From: Nitzschia sp. pyKryTriq1
Lineage: Eukaryota; Bacillariophyta; Bacillariophyceae; Bacillariales; Bacillariaceae
Reading direction: 5' to 3'
DNA length: 64,000 nucleotides
NCBI GenBank assembly: GCA_956465555.1
Contig: OY101121.1
Span: 2,256,722 to 2,320,721, forward strand
The notes under the pieces were generated by a model. It was not told the DNA's origin. It ran no database searches and was given only the letters and a program-made list of their open reading frames with translations. The position numbers and the translations under genes were made by a program. This document shows positions 32,267-42,827 of this stretch, piece after piece. The stretch's first letter is position 1. Every line of letters starts with the position of its first letter.

Positions 32267-33337
32267 ATTTTGGTAGAATGGTGCTGCTGGAGACGACGTC
32301 ACACCACCATTCGTCGTCGTGCTGTTGTTGCGGGGCAAACATGCGGCGGCCAAGGTACCGGAAGGAATGGTTCGTGTCTTGCCCGGTTCCAATAGTTGCG
32401 TTTGGTATTGCGATCGAGTGTCATTGATATAGAGGTACACGTCCGTGGGCGGCAGCACGGCATTTGCGGCGAACCCTCGTTGTTGTTGTTGCTGCTGCTG
32501 CTGTTGTTGCTCTTCCGATAAAAAGGTAATCGCCCCGCCTCCGTTGGCAAAGGCGCTCTTGAGAAATTGACAGACTCCGTTACAATAATTGTGACGTCCT
32601 TGGAATCCGACCGTACAATTTCCAATCAATACCGATCGACCTGCATTTTGAGTGTATCGATGACTTGAAATATGACTGGCGGGTTTCCATACTGCCACAA
32701 CAATTCTAGTGGATGAACGGTGATGATGATGATCATGTTTGTCGCCGTCGCCGTCGTCGTCACCACCGCCACCACCACTGCCGCCTGGTTGTTCCAAGTT
32801 GAACGGCTTTTGACTGTAGAATTTGACCAGTTGACCCGAAGACTCGTTGGGTTCATACAGCAGATAGCATGCTGGGCCCGAAACCGTGAATTTGTTTCCA
32901 GCAGTCATTGATCGTTTAGCGTATCGCAAAAGACGAGTCCACCACCAAGGTTTGGATGGTTGCTTTTGTGTTTGTTGTTGTTGCTGTCGCCGATGTTGTG
33001 GGTACTGAGAATCATCTGAAGTCGGTCGAGACATGAGAGATAGGGCATTGTAATACTCTCGGCCTTCCTTGGTGTTGTTCTTGCTGTTGTTGAAAGAGCG
33101 ACGATTTCTTTGGAGCCATGTATACCACAAGATAAAGAAAACGACAATGACAAGACTGCCCAAGATCATTCCCGCGGTAGCACCCAATAAAGGAGTCGGA
33201 TCCCGATCTTTCACGAGTCGCTCCAAAACGACTCGTACTTGTTGCAGTTGCTGCTCCCATGACGACGAAAGTTGTTGCTGCGGCTTCCACAGTTTGTACT
33301 GTTGCGTGTACAAGGCATTGGAAAGGAGTCCTTTCAT
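32201..33337 (-). CDS. Single-span membrane protein, unknown function
   Basis: A 378-residue single-exon protein; the ATG at 33337 begins MKGLLSNALYTQQ. There is no clear signal peptide. One strong membrane segment occupies residues about 53-76 (GMILGSLVIVVFFILWYTWL), followed by basic RNRR, suggesting a signal-anchor or type I/III topology. The C-terminal domain has conserved-looking motifs (FTVSGPACYLLYEP, VGFQGRHNYCNG, VCQFLKSAF, TDVYLYINDTRS) interrupted by Gly/Asp/His and ten-Gln inserts. I do not recognise the family. The final 21 codons, from KVVDMYKW to the stop, lie within a 120-bp unit that is tandemly duplicated just downstream. If the duplication is recent, this C-terminus and 3' UTR may vary between strains. 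Confidence 0.7.
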   Translation of the reverse strand: MKGLLSNALYTQQYKLWKPQQQLSSSWEQQLQQVRVVLERLVKDRDPTPLLGATAGMILGSLVIVVFFILWYTWLQRNRRSFNNSKNNTKEGREYYNALSLMSRPTSDDSQYPQHRRQQQQQTQKQPSKPWWWTRLLRYAKRSMTAGNKFTVSGPACYLLYEPNESSGQLVKFYSQKPFNLEQPGGSGGGGGDDDGDGDKHDHHHHRSSTRIVVAVWKPASHISSHRYTQNAGRSVLIGNCTVGFQGRHNYCNGVCQFLKSAFANGGGAITFLSEEQQQQQQQQQQRGFAANAVLPPTDVYLYINDTRSQYQTQLLEPGKTRTIPSGTLAAACLPRNNSTTTNGGVTSSPAAPFYQNKVVDMYKWLADAERQGSSIRF

Positions 33338-33839
33338 GGCGTTGTGTCAACAAGCAAGAGGTAATAATATGATGATGATATTGTGATGATGATGATGATA
33401 TTGTGACGATGTTGTTGTTGTTGTTCTTGTTGTGAGAAAAACGAATAAAGTGGCCTTTTTTATCGGCAACAAGAATAAGCAGTTTCAAGTACTGTCATTT
33501 CAAGTTCAAAAGCGCGCGGGCAAGCCGAAAAAGAATGAGGGCGATGATGCGAGGAGACGCCAACGGTCACGATCGATCCGCCCGGCGCTCCCTTCTTATT
33601 GCTTGCTTCTCGCTCCTGTTGATCCTACGTCATCGACGGCGGACTGCCAGACGCTGCTGAATGAATAAGCACAGCGCAAACAGCATGCGTTCAACGCCAG
33701 CACAACAAAGCGCGTGTGCGTGCGCAATCGAACCAAACGTTTTCCACCCTACATTACTATTGCCCTTCTTTGAAAAGAAAATTTTGGGCCTTTTTATGTT
33801 TATTGCAAAAGCGACCAAAAGTCAAACTACTATAGCCCG

Positions 33840-33887
33840 CATGCATGCATGCACGATCGATCGATCGATCGATCGATGCATGCATGA
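33840..33887. repeat. Compound palindrome of GCAT and GATC units
   Basis: A GCAT run, a GATC run of about six units, then another GCAT run form a near-perfect inverted repeat that is almost entirely self-complementary. Confidence 0.85.
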
Positions 33888-34230
33888 TAATGGATGATGA
33901 TGATCATGATGATGATCCGGTCATTATTATGACCCTATTTCTGGCGGACGCACGGATGCTAGCAAGCACGTGGTGCGCTCGCTAGCTGCGGGCGGGGGGC
34001 GCCATTTTCCCCCCAACGAACAGAAGATAGAAATAAGAAGCGAGAAAAGCATAACGCAACGAGAAGAACAACTACTGTACCGGCATAGTGAAGGTTCCCG
34101 CACCTACCGGTACGAAAGCAGCACGCAGCATCACCGGCGGCGAGAAGATTCCTGGGTAATTAATCTATTGTTCTATTTGCGGTAGATACTTGTCACGTTT
34201 TGCTTCTGTGTGTCTTGCTTCTCAGAACCA

Positions 34231-34383
34231 TCAAGCAAAGCAAAGCAAAGGCAGCAAAGCAAAGCAAAGCAAGGGCAAGGGCGGACCAGAAGCATCCCAG
34301 GTAGCAGCAGCAAAAGTCGCGTAGGCAACTCAAAACGGAACAAAGCAAACAAGCAGTCAAGTCAAGTCAAGTCAAGTCAAGTA
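34231..34383. repeat. CAAAG and CAAGT pentanucleotide repeats
   Basis: Two separate pentamer arrays (about 34231-34271 and 34352-34383) lie in the presumed 5' leader/promoter of the cyclase-PDE gene. Confidence 0.8.
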
Positions 34384-34446
34384 GAGTGGATAGTATTACG
34401 CTACGATCCCCAGGTAGTAGCTACCATTACCGGTAGATACTAGTAG

Positions 34447-37400
34447 ATGCCTCCCAATAATAAACGAGGAGGCTCGACTATGAAAAAAGAAGACCAAGAG
34501 AGCTCGGATAGTTTCATCGACAATCCCAACCCCGAAGCAGTCGCTCCTACTACTACTACTACTACTACTACTGCTGCACCTGCTGTTGCTCCGTCGGAAC
34601 AATCACTCCGCGCTCGACGGACCAATCCTTCGGTAGCTGCTGTATTCGCTGCTGCTGCCAAGAGTACAGGTCGAAGTAGCAATACTCTCAACAGCAGTAA
34701 CAACAACAACAACAACACCAGCAACAATATGAGAGCAGGAGACGCGTCGTACGATGGACAAAGTCATGATGATCATAATAATCATCATGATGATTTGAGT
34801 CTGGTGGCGAGTGAAGATGACGATTATGATGAGGATGGGACGATGGATGGTCAATCGTCGGCCGGAGGTTCGGCGAATGACTCGAAACGTGCCAAAACGG
34901 CACCCGTCGATCTCGTGAGAAAAGAAACGCGTGCGGTGATGATTTTACGGTACATGATCTTGACCGTATTGCTGGCGACGGCCACACTCGTCTCGATTGG
35001 TACCTTTCGATGGGTCGAAAACGGCGATCATGATCAAGATTCCAATACTAATAATGGCATGGCTAGTTCAACCGCAGCAGCATCATCATCATCATCCTGT
35101 GGGTGGAATAATGGAGAAGATCTACAAGATGCCTATGCACAAGCCTTGGAACAGAATCTCATCCAAGCGCAGGTGGCACGATTCATGGCAGCCTTTACGC
35201 TGAGTGCCAGTTTTACCAGTGTGGCGTTGGTACAAGGAGGCGATACTACTACTGGTACGAGCAGCACCTGGCCCTATGTGACGATTCCTCATTTTGATGC
35301 CCGTGTGACGGGTCTATTGGAATCGTCCGGAGCGACCCAAGTACGATTGGCACCCGTAGTGTCCTCGGCACTCCGAACGACCTTTGAAGAATACGCCACA
35401 GCACAACAATTGCAAGAATGTTCTTCCTGTCCGGCCGTGACTCAAATTATGGATCCCAATACTGGACTACCGCTCGATTCACGAGCAGCACCCGAGATGG
35501 TTCCCATTTGGCAAGTATCGCCCTTTACGACCGAACCGATTCTCTTGCAAAATCAATTGAGCCACGCTCCCGATGCCGAAGCGATTCGTCGAATGCAAGA
35601 TTTGGGAGCGGGAGTCTTGTCGGATATCCAATTCCTCCTCGATAATAGTGCTGCTACTGGTGCGGATGATGATGATGAGATTCCTACCGTCACACTTTTT
35701 TATCCCGTCTTTTCTGATTTTCAACAAATCGACATGGCGGGTGCGATTAGTTTGGTCTTTCCATGGTCCGATATACTCGAACGGGCTCTTCCATTCGATG
35801 TATTCTTGGATATTCCTGCTGCTGGTGACAATGATGACGCATCGTACTTTTCCATCTTGTTGGAATCGTGCAGCACCACTATCATTTCCTTTGCCATTCA
35901 AGAGCAAGTATCAAGTACCAATAATGGTAATGGTGGTGGTGGTGGAGGAGGACCGACCTTGTCGTATACTGGACCCATCAACGAAATACCGACCGTCGTT
36001 CAAGAAGCGTCTGTCGTCTTTGAATTGCCCGGAGCGTATCTCTATGGAGACTTTGCCGAGCCTCTTGCCAATGATGGGGTTTGCAACTACAAAGTTTGGG
36101 TTGCTCCAACCTCGGTAGTCAATAGTGCTGCATCCGGCAATAATACTGACAACAACAGCGGCGACTCGAACAAAAATGTCGTCTATACCGGTATCGTGGT
36201 TGCCCTCTTTGCTGTCTTGTTGGCGCTCTTTTTGATGTACGACTGGATGGTCGAAAAACGTCAATCGGTGGTCGTCAACATTGCGACGAAATCCAGTGCC
36301 ATTGTCGAAAACTTATTCCCAGCCCAAGTGCGGGACCGCATGTTGCAAAATATGCAAAATACCAAAAAAGATAATGCCAATGGTGGAGATGGCACGGGCG
36401 ATGGGGGCGGTGGAAAGAATGGAATCAATGACAGTGGTGGTGTCTCCAAGAATGCGCTCCCGAATGTGGCGGGAGGTGCTCCCGGACCCGTCTCGGTCAA
36501 ACAATTCTTGACCACGGATGGAGGAGATATGAATAATCTATCCAGTCCACCCATTGCCGATCTTTTCCCCAATACGACAGTCCTCTTTGCCGATATTGCC
36601 GGATTCACGGCCTGGTCCAGTCAACGGGATCCTCCTCAAGTCTTTACCTTACTCGAAACACTCTATCGAAGTTTCGATGTCATTGCCAAGAAACTCAAAG
36701 TCTTCAAAGTCGAAACGATTGGTGATTGTTACATGGCCGTCACGGGCTTGCCCAATCCTGACGATGCCCATGCCGTACACATGTCTCGATTCGCTTATCA
36801 ATGTTTGGTCGGAATGAAGGAATTGATTCGAGAACTCGAAGCCATGTTGGGACCGGGAACATCCGATTTGGCCTTGCGAGTGGGATTGCATTCCGGGCCC
36901 GTTACGGCGGGTGTCTTGCGAGGTGAAAAGAGTCGTTTCCAATTGTTCGGAGATACTGTCAATACAGCGAGTCGTATGGAATCGACCGGTATGAGAGGAA
37001 AGATTCAAGTGGTACGTCCTTATATCAGTGCATCATGCTGGTGGAATGGTTGGATTTGGCCTTTTTTGTTTGGTTGGTTGGTTGGTTGTTTGGTTTCAAT
37101 CATCTGATGGTCTCGCTCACCGTGCTCTCCCCCCCCCCCCCCCCCCCTCTATTCGTGCAGTCGCAAGAAACCGGAGACTTGCTCATGGCGGCCGGAAAGT
37201 CGCATTGGCTCAAACCTCGAGACGAAGCCGTAGTGGCCAAAGGCAAGGGCGAACTCAAGACGTATTGGTTGGACCCCACCAAGAAACGACGAACCACCAA
37301 GGGAGGAAAGGATATTCGGGTCGCCCCGGAAATTTCCATCAATGGAAACTCTGTCGAAAAGCCCATGTCGCCTGGAGACATACCCTTTGACGACAAGTAT

Positions 37401-38651
37401 GCTCGGCTCATTGACTGGAACGTCGATGTCTTGTTGCATCACTTGGCCCGAGTCATTTCGAGCCGAAGCCGAAATCCCTCCAGAGGATCTTTGGTCAATC
37501 ATACCAGCGAAGTGGCCTTGTTGCCAGCTTCGATCAATGATGTAGCCGAAGTCGTCGCGCTTCCACCGTTTGATCCGGATGCCTCCCGATTCCGTCGAGC
37601 ACGTCCGGATGTCTCCATGCTGCAACAAACACGTGCGGATCTTCATGAATACGTCAAGAGAATAGCCGTCATGTACCGCGATGTCCCTTTCCACAACTTT
37701 GAACACGCGTCCCACGTGACCTTGTGCGCCAACAAGTTGATGAATCGGTTGATCAATTCAGATGAATACGGGACGGAAGAAGAACTCCACAACGCCACTT
37801 TTGGTATTTCCAGCGATCCTCTGACGCACTTTGCCATTGTCTTTGCTGCCTTGATTCACGATGTCGATCACACGGGTCTTCCCAACGCCCAATTGGTCAA
37901 GGATGGACACGACTTGGCAGTCAAATTCAACAATCGAAGTGTGGCAGAACAAAACTCGGTCCATTTGGGTTGGGAAATGCTCATGGATCCTCGTTTTGAG
38001 AGATTGCGCAAGTGTATTTATCAAACCAACGTCGAACGCAAGCGATTCCGTCAATTGGTCATCAACGCGGTCTTGGCGACCGATATCGCCGATCGCAAGG
38101 TCAACGAAGAACGTCAACAAAAGTGGGAGCGTGCCTTTCAATCCCCCAACACGGCCGAATCGGCTCTTCAGGTTCAAGAAGAGATGAACCGCAAGGGGAC
38201 GGCAGTCATCGAACACATTATTCAAGTGTCCGACGTCGCTCACACTATGCAGCACTGGCATATCTATCGTCGATGGAACGAACGTCTATTCCACGAGATG
38301 CACGATGCCTATTACACCGGCAAAGTCACCGTGGATCCTTCTACGAATTGGTACATTGGCGAATTGGGCTTCTTTGACTATTATCTCATTCCATTGGCCA
38401 TGAAGCTGAAGGAATGTGGTGTCTTTGGGGCGTCGGGATACGAATACATTAGCTATGTATTGAAAAACAAGAAGGAATGGGAAAGAAAGGGGCGGCAGGT
38501 CGTACAAGAAATGGTCCTTCTGTACAAGGATGCCGAAGACGAGAATGCCAGTGGATCTTCCTTAGATTCCGATGACGACTACGACTCGGATGATCTCGAA
38601 TACGATTCACCTGGGGACATGTCTTCTTCGGAAGAGGAAGTAGAGGACTAA
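34447..38651 (+). CDS. Receptor-type nucleotide cyclase fused to cyclic-nucleotide phosphodiesterase
   Basis: Exons are 34447..37011 and 37161..38651, 1351 residues; the 149-bp intron joins RGKIQV to SQETGDLL inside the cyclase domain. A disordered N-terminus precedes TM1 (about 163-188). An extracellular region of about 390 residues follows, then TM2 (about 580-602), a class III cyclase domain (about 702-890), and a class I PDE domain (about 1015-1280) with an acidic tail. Cyclase metal ligands are present: Asp716 in FADIAGF and Asp760 in TIGDCYM, plus the NTASRMEST motif. Glu756 (VETIGD) is the guanine-type residue, but Gln832 sits where guanylyl cyclases usually have Cys. The PDE metal site is intact (HNFEH at 1033, HDVDH at 1088). 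The same polypeptide could make and destroy a cyclic nucleotide, probably cGMP, under control of an extracellular signal. Such fusions are known from diatoms, where one has been linked to sexual signalling. Confidence 0.9.
37129..37147. repeat. 19-base poly-C tract in the cyclase-PDE intron
   Basis: An uninterrupted C run just before the acceptor (ATTCGTGCAG, ending at 37160) serves as the pyrimidine tract. Its length may be unstable or subject to sequencing error. Confidence 0.85.
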
Positions 38652-39075
38652 CAAGCTTTATTACGATTACTATTATTATGTATGAAAATTTGAATACAGT
38701 ACTCTTCCCAGTGAGTAATAGTCTACATAGAGAAGTGATACATAGTGCATCTGTTATTATTTTAGGATAACTGGTGTGCTCTTCTTATTTGTAATGCATG
38801 CCGGGACGGGACGGGACAAGTTGCGATGGTTACTCAGTGTCTCTTCCAACTATACAACTGGAACTCAATACGAACCACCCCTCGATTAGTTCCCAAAACC
38901 CTATGGAGACCACCAAAAAGGGGGTGGTCGGAGCCTTGACTATTACTACCGGAACCAGCAAGAACTAGAGTCACGCAGTCACGGGATGGCAAGCGGCGAA
39001 AAAGTTGTGACAGCACCACGACTCGCCCCTACCATTCATTCGTTCAAGATTCAAGACAAGAAAGCTAGCTCTGAT
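38652..39075. other. Gene-free convergent spacer
   Basis: Holds the 3' flanks of the cyclase-PDE gene and the minus-strand gene that follows. No exon, RNA gene or notable repeat. Confidence 0.55.
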
Positions 39076-39810
39076 CTAACAAGAACAAAGATCATTTTGG
39101 ATCTCCACCATCTTTTTTCGTAAAAGTCGATGGCAGTACTCGATTTCCATGATGAGCTTGGACATGAGGGCCATGCGATCCACGTGGCGACTCAAACTTT
39201 CCGACCAGTTTTCTTCGGGAAGAACAAGAGGAGTCGTCGTCACAGGGGAAGAACCGCTTTCTTCTTCACTCGACGACGATGATGATGATGATGAGGAGGA
39301 CTCCTCAAGTTCCATGCGGCGCTTCTTGTAAGGTCCTTGCTGCTCTCCTCGTTCCGACGAACCACCACCGCCGCCGTTGCCGCCAAGTCGGTAGCGCTTC
39401 GCAACAAAGTCGGCTTGCTTCTTCATGATGGACTGCGTCATTTCACTCGTCAGAGTACCGATCTTGTCCCAGGCGTCGACGATCTTGTCGGATTTCAAGT
39501 CCCTTACTCTTGTTGTTGTTGTTGTTGCTGCTCCTACCCTTGGCTTGTTGGAGACAACAACAATGCCAGATGATGGCGCAAAGCCAGCTCCTCGCTGACG
39601 AGGATGATAATGCAATAAACCACTTTCATTGTTGTCGATGTTGTTCTTGGTTGTGTCGTTGCCCGGAGACAGTTCGTAGAGTGGAACTACCTGCGGCTGC
39701 TGACTTGTCCCGAGGACCGCAGGGGAACTGTGGCCTTCATCATTGGCACCACCACCACCAGCAGCAGCATACTGCTGTTGCTGTTGTTGCGAGAGAGTGT
39801 TTTGGTTCAT
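39076..39810 (-). CDS. Uncharacterised protein with helical C-terminus
   Basis: I start this at the ATG at 39810 (MNQNTLSQQQQQQ), giving 244 residues; an in-frame ATG at 40020 exists, but the extra sequence looks like untranslated leader. The N-terminal half is Gln/Ala/Gly/Asn-rich. A conserved-looking helical segment DLKSDKIVDAWDKIGTLTSE and MKKQADFVAKRYRLG lies near residues 105-145. A Ser/Glu-rich acidic stretch with basic KKRRME follows. The last 40 residues (MALMSKLIMEIEYCHRLLRK) could form a coiled coil. KKRR may be a nuclear localisation signal. I recognise no family; the function is unknown. Confidence 0.6.
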   Translation of the reverse strand: MNQNTLSQQQQQQYAAAGGGGANDEGHSSPAVLGTSQQPQVVPLYELSPGNDTTKNNIDNNESGLLHYHPRQRGAGFAPSSGIVVVSNKPRVGAATTTTTRVRDLKSDKIVDAWDKIGTLTSEMTQSIMKKQADFVAKRYRLGGNGGGGGSSERGEQQGPYKKRRMELEESSSSSSSSSSSEEESGSSPVTTTPLVLPEENWSESLSRHVDRMALMSKLIMEIEYCHRLLRKKMVEIQNDLCSC

Positions 39811-41498
39811 GGTGTGTGTTTTACTTTGAAGTAAAGTGAAGTAAAGTAAAGCAACGTAGCAGTGAGAATAGTCTACTACTGTACTTGTATTGGTCGGAGA
39901 GACAATAAACTTGAATTTGTGAGAGGTATTATGCAAGAATGATGATGATGACTTGGCAGCGTATCGTATTGGGGATCGGCTTCTCCGTGCGTGGCGGCGA
40001 AGGATGAGCGCTATCTGCATGCTTCCATTACGAACCGCAGAAAACAGCTGGCTTGTCGGAATAATAATTCATCATAAAAAACATGACAGCTGGACTACTA
40101 AACGAAATAATTATCATTTTACGTGTGAATTTCATACCAAGGCTTATACTATTTCCAGTACTTATAGAATGGATGCAGACGCTACTGCATGCTGCGCACG
40201 AAAAAGGATAAGATTTTCCTCAATCCGTTTTCCCCCAAGAGCGAGGAGCGAGTTTGGTAACACCATAAAAGCTTCTTGAAATCCGAGCCTTGTTATGTAG
40301 CACTTTACGGTACGGAATGTCTATTTTTTGTCAAGCTCTTTAGACCTCGCAGTACCGATATTTTATTCTTGTTTCAATAATTCGTTATTAACTGTTGTTT
40401 GATAACTTCTTCTGGATCGGCACGACACGTCAGTCAACGCGGACGTGGAAAACTCGAAAATGACGATCTTCATCTTTATATGCCCTTTGGGGAGCCACGT
40501 AAATATTATTGCACTCCTACTGCCAGTACTGTAACTACTACTACTGTACAACATGTAATAAAAAAATCCAACATGGCCACACACCGGTGTTGAAATCTCC
40601 GTAGTCTGTACTTCGTCAGCTGACTAATGACTCGTGGAACCACTTCCTCAGTGTAGTACTACTAGTAGTTCGTCTGATCTTCCGATGCACGAACCTGTCT
40701 CAAGTAAAGTAAACTTTCATCTCAAACTCGAGATTATGACAGTGTTATTCTACTTCTGATAACTACACTTGTTGGATTTGGATTCTTGCTTTCGCAGATC
40801 AATCTTGGAACTGCCAAATCCAATTCATCATATCTTCCGTGATGAAGATAGTAATATTCGCTCCCAACTGTCTATATCTTGATCCCACATACTTGGTAGC
40901 CTTTTGCTCCATTTAGGGAATCACAATGGTTGGATTGTATTGTTCATTCTTCATGTATAGTAAACAATAGTTTCCTCTAGAACGTCGCTTCCAAGACTAC
41001 GTCCGATTGAATCGCAGACTCATCCGATTGGATCTCCATTTGGGACTGTTTCTGTACATCGCGAATCCAATTCACGACACACCGGGACCCGCAAGGATCG
41101 AGCGATGATGACGACGACGATGATGCATCTATTGATGCGATGATGATGATGATTCATTTCGAATTCGTCGGTCGGTCGTTCCATCAAGCAAGATATGTAG
41201 AGCCTGACTCAATGTTGTAATTCAACTTTTTGTCATGTCAGCGCTCATCACCAGATGAGGAAGAGCGAGTCATGATTGTGATTCATCAAAGAGTGTGTGC
41301 GTGGGCGTCGCGTCTACTTGTACCGTTATGCTGAAAACCATGATGCATGGCGATGATATGCAGTAGTATAGTTTCCTGTGCCATATACCTCTTTTGCCAA
41401 CAAACCTCGGCTCTCTTACTATATTATATTATTAATACCGGCATCATACAAATACAAGAAGCGTATCTAACGCTTCTTATTAGGGGAACGCAGAAGCG
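39811..41498. other. Gene-poor divergent spacer, 1.7 kb
   Basis: Between two divergently transcribed genes. It includes a GATGATG-rich stretch near 41100-41155 and a CTACTAGTAG palindrome at 40659. No convincing exon or RNA gene. Confidence 0.5.
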
Positions 41499-42506
41499 AT
41501 GGTGAGACGGGTCTTTGGTGCAAACCAAGAAGCAGCGTTTGTTGTGCAATCTTCCACCAGCATCACTTCCACTCGAAAGAATGCTATGTTGTTACCCCTT
41601 CTTCCGTCTAGTATTCTTAGTAGATCATCATGTGCTTTCCAACACCACCAACACCACCACCACCACCATCATCGTCATCCTCCCATCAATACACTTTTTG
41701 GTTCCACCATCGCGGAAGATGCGTTCTCGGGTTCCTCCATACTACCGGTAAGGGGCATTACGATCCTGGATGATGCTGCTGCTGCTGCTACTACTACTGC
41801 TCCTGCCGGTGTCCATCATGATGCTGCTGCTGCTGCTGCTGTCTATTACTACGAGCCCATCATGCCATCCACCGAAACATTACTTGGCATGGGCTTGATC
41901 GTGGTGCTATGCGCTGTCGTGGCGTGGGTGTGGCAGACTCAAGTCGTTCCGACGTCAAGAACGAAACTCGCTATTTCCAAGAGTCGGGGACAAGTGAAGA
42001 AATACCTGGAGGAACTCAATCAGAATAATAAGGCGGCGGCCGCCTCATCTGCTGATCGTCCTCAAAACGACGACGACTATTACTATCACCAAGACGAATC
42101 GTCAAATACTACTACTACAACTACCACGACTACTAATGAGAGTACTGATAATAACACTCTCGGATCAACCGATGCGACATTGGTCGAGAAGGATATTCCC
42201 GCGCCGAGGATGATTCAAGGGTCCATCAGCCCATCACCGTCACCACAAGACGATCGAGCTTTCGAACGATGGCTGTTTACGGATTGGTTGCAACAACAAC
42301 AACAACAACAACAACGACAAGACGATAACAAATCGGAACGCAAAGCTAAAGCTGGACGACAAAAAGAACCGGCCTTGCCCATTCTCAAGGATGCCAAATG
42401 GAACTCTGGAGACAACCCAGTTCTCGTGGCTACTTTGCTAATCGGTCTTGGAGTGATATTTACGGCGGTCACGGAACGAGTGAGTGGCTTCCTTTTCTCA
42501 CTATGA
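41499..42506 (+). CDS. Two-span membrane protein, possibly plastid, unknown function
   Basis: A 335-residue single-exon protein starting at the ATG at 41499. The N-terminal 60 residues are Ser/Thr/Arg-rich with LLPLLPSSILSRSSCAF, a possible targeting presequence, then a His run. Two membrane segments are clear: about 126-146 (LLGMGLIVVLCAVVAWVW) and about 305-325 (VLVATLLIGLGVIFTAVTE). Between them are a conserved-looking basic patch (RTKLAISKSRGQVKKYLEEL), Thr and Gln runs, and DRAFERWLFTDWL followed by PILKDAKWNSGDNP. The two spans and flanking motifs look constrained, while the runs between them look free to vary. I recognise no characterised family. Confidence 0.68.
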   Translation: MVRRVFGANQEAAFVVQSSTSITSTRKNAMLLPLLPSSILSRSSCAFQHHQHHHHHHHRHPPINTLFGSTIAEDAFSGSSILPVRGITILDDAAAAATTTAPAGVHHDAAAAAAVYYYEPIMPSTETLLGMGLIVVLCAVVAWVWQTQVVPTSRTKLAISKSRGQVKKYLEELNQNNKAAAASSADRPQNDDDYYYHQDESSNTTTTTTTTTNESTDNNTLGSTDATLVEKDIPAPRMIQGSISPSPSPQDDRAFERWLFTDWLQQQQQQQQRQDDNKSERKAKAGRQKEPALPILKDAKWNSGDNPVLVATLLIGLGVIFTAVTERVSGFLFSL

Positions 42507-42827
42507 CGACATGACGACATGAGCCATCATAATAATAAGCAGGACTAATACGGTACAAGTTATATTATATTCGAAACAAAAATAGGGCCTTCTCGCGGAA
42601 GAATAGCAATTGAAAGGAGACGATGATGATCCAACTTTTCTTGCAAAGATAATATTATTGTATTGGCTAATTGGCTAATATTAGTATTACGTACTTGTAT
42701 ATACTAAATTTGAAGTTTGCGTGTAAGAGGGTTTATAATATGCTTGGCGAGACGACCTGGCGATCACGCCTTTTCCACTCCCTTTTTGTACCTTTGTAAA
42801 AACAAAAACTAAAAAAATGGCACACAT
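42507..42827. other. Gene-free convergent spacer
   Basis: A/T-rich 3' flanks of the two neighbouring genes. Nothing else is seen. Confidence 0.55.

Larger units (their letters stand above)
33338..34446. other. Gene-free divergent spacer with several repeat tracts
   Basis: Upstream of both the single-span membrane protein and the cyclase-PDE gene. It holds a GCAT/GATC palindromic tract (33840-33887), CAAAG repeats (34231-34271), CAAGT repeats (34352-34383) and two TACCGGTA palindromes (34105, 34428), the last 12 bp before the cyclase ATG. Confidence 0.6.

Noticed and set aside
33840-34383. CRISPR-like or origin-like array
   Set aside because: The repeats are simple tetra- and pentanucleotides without spacers, and the context is eukaryotic.
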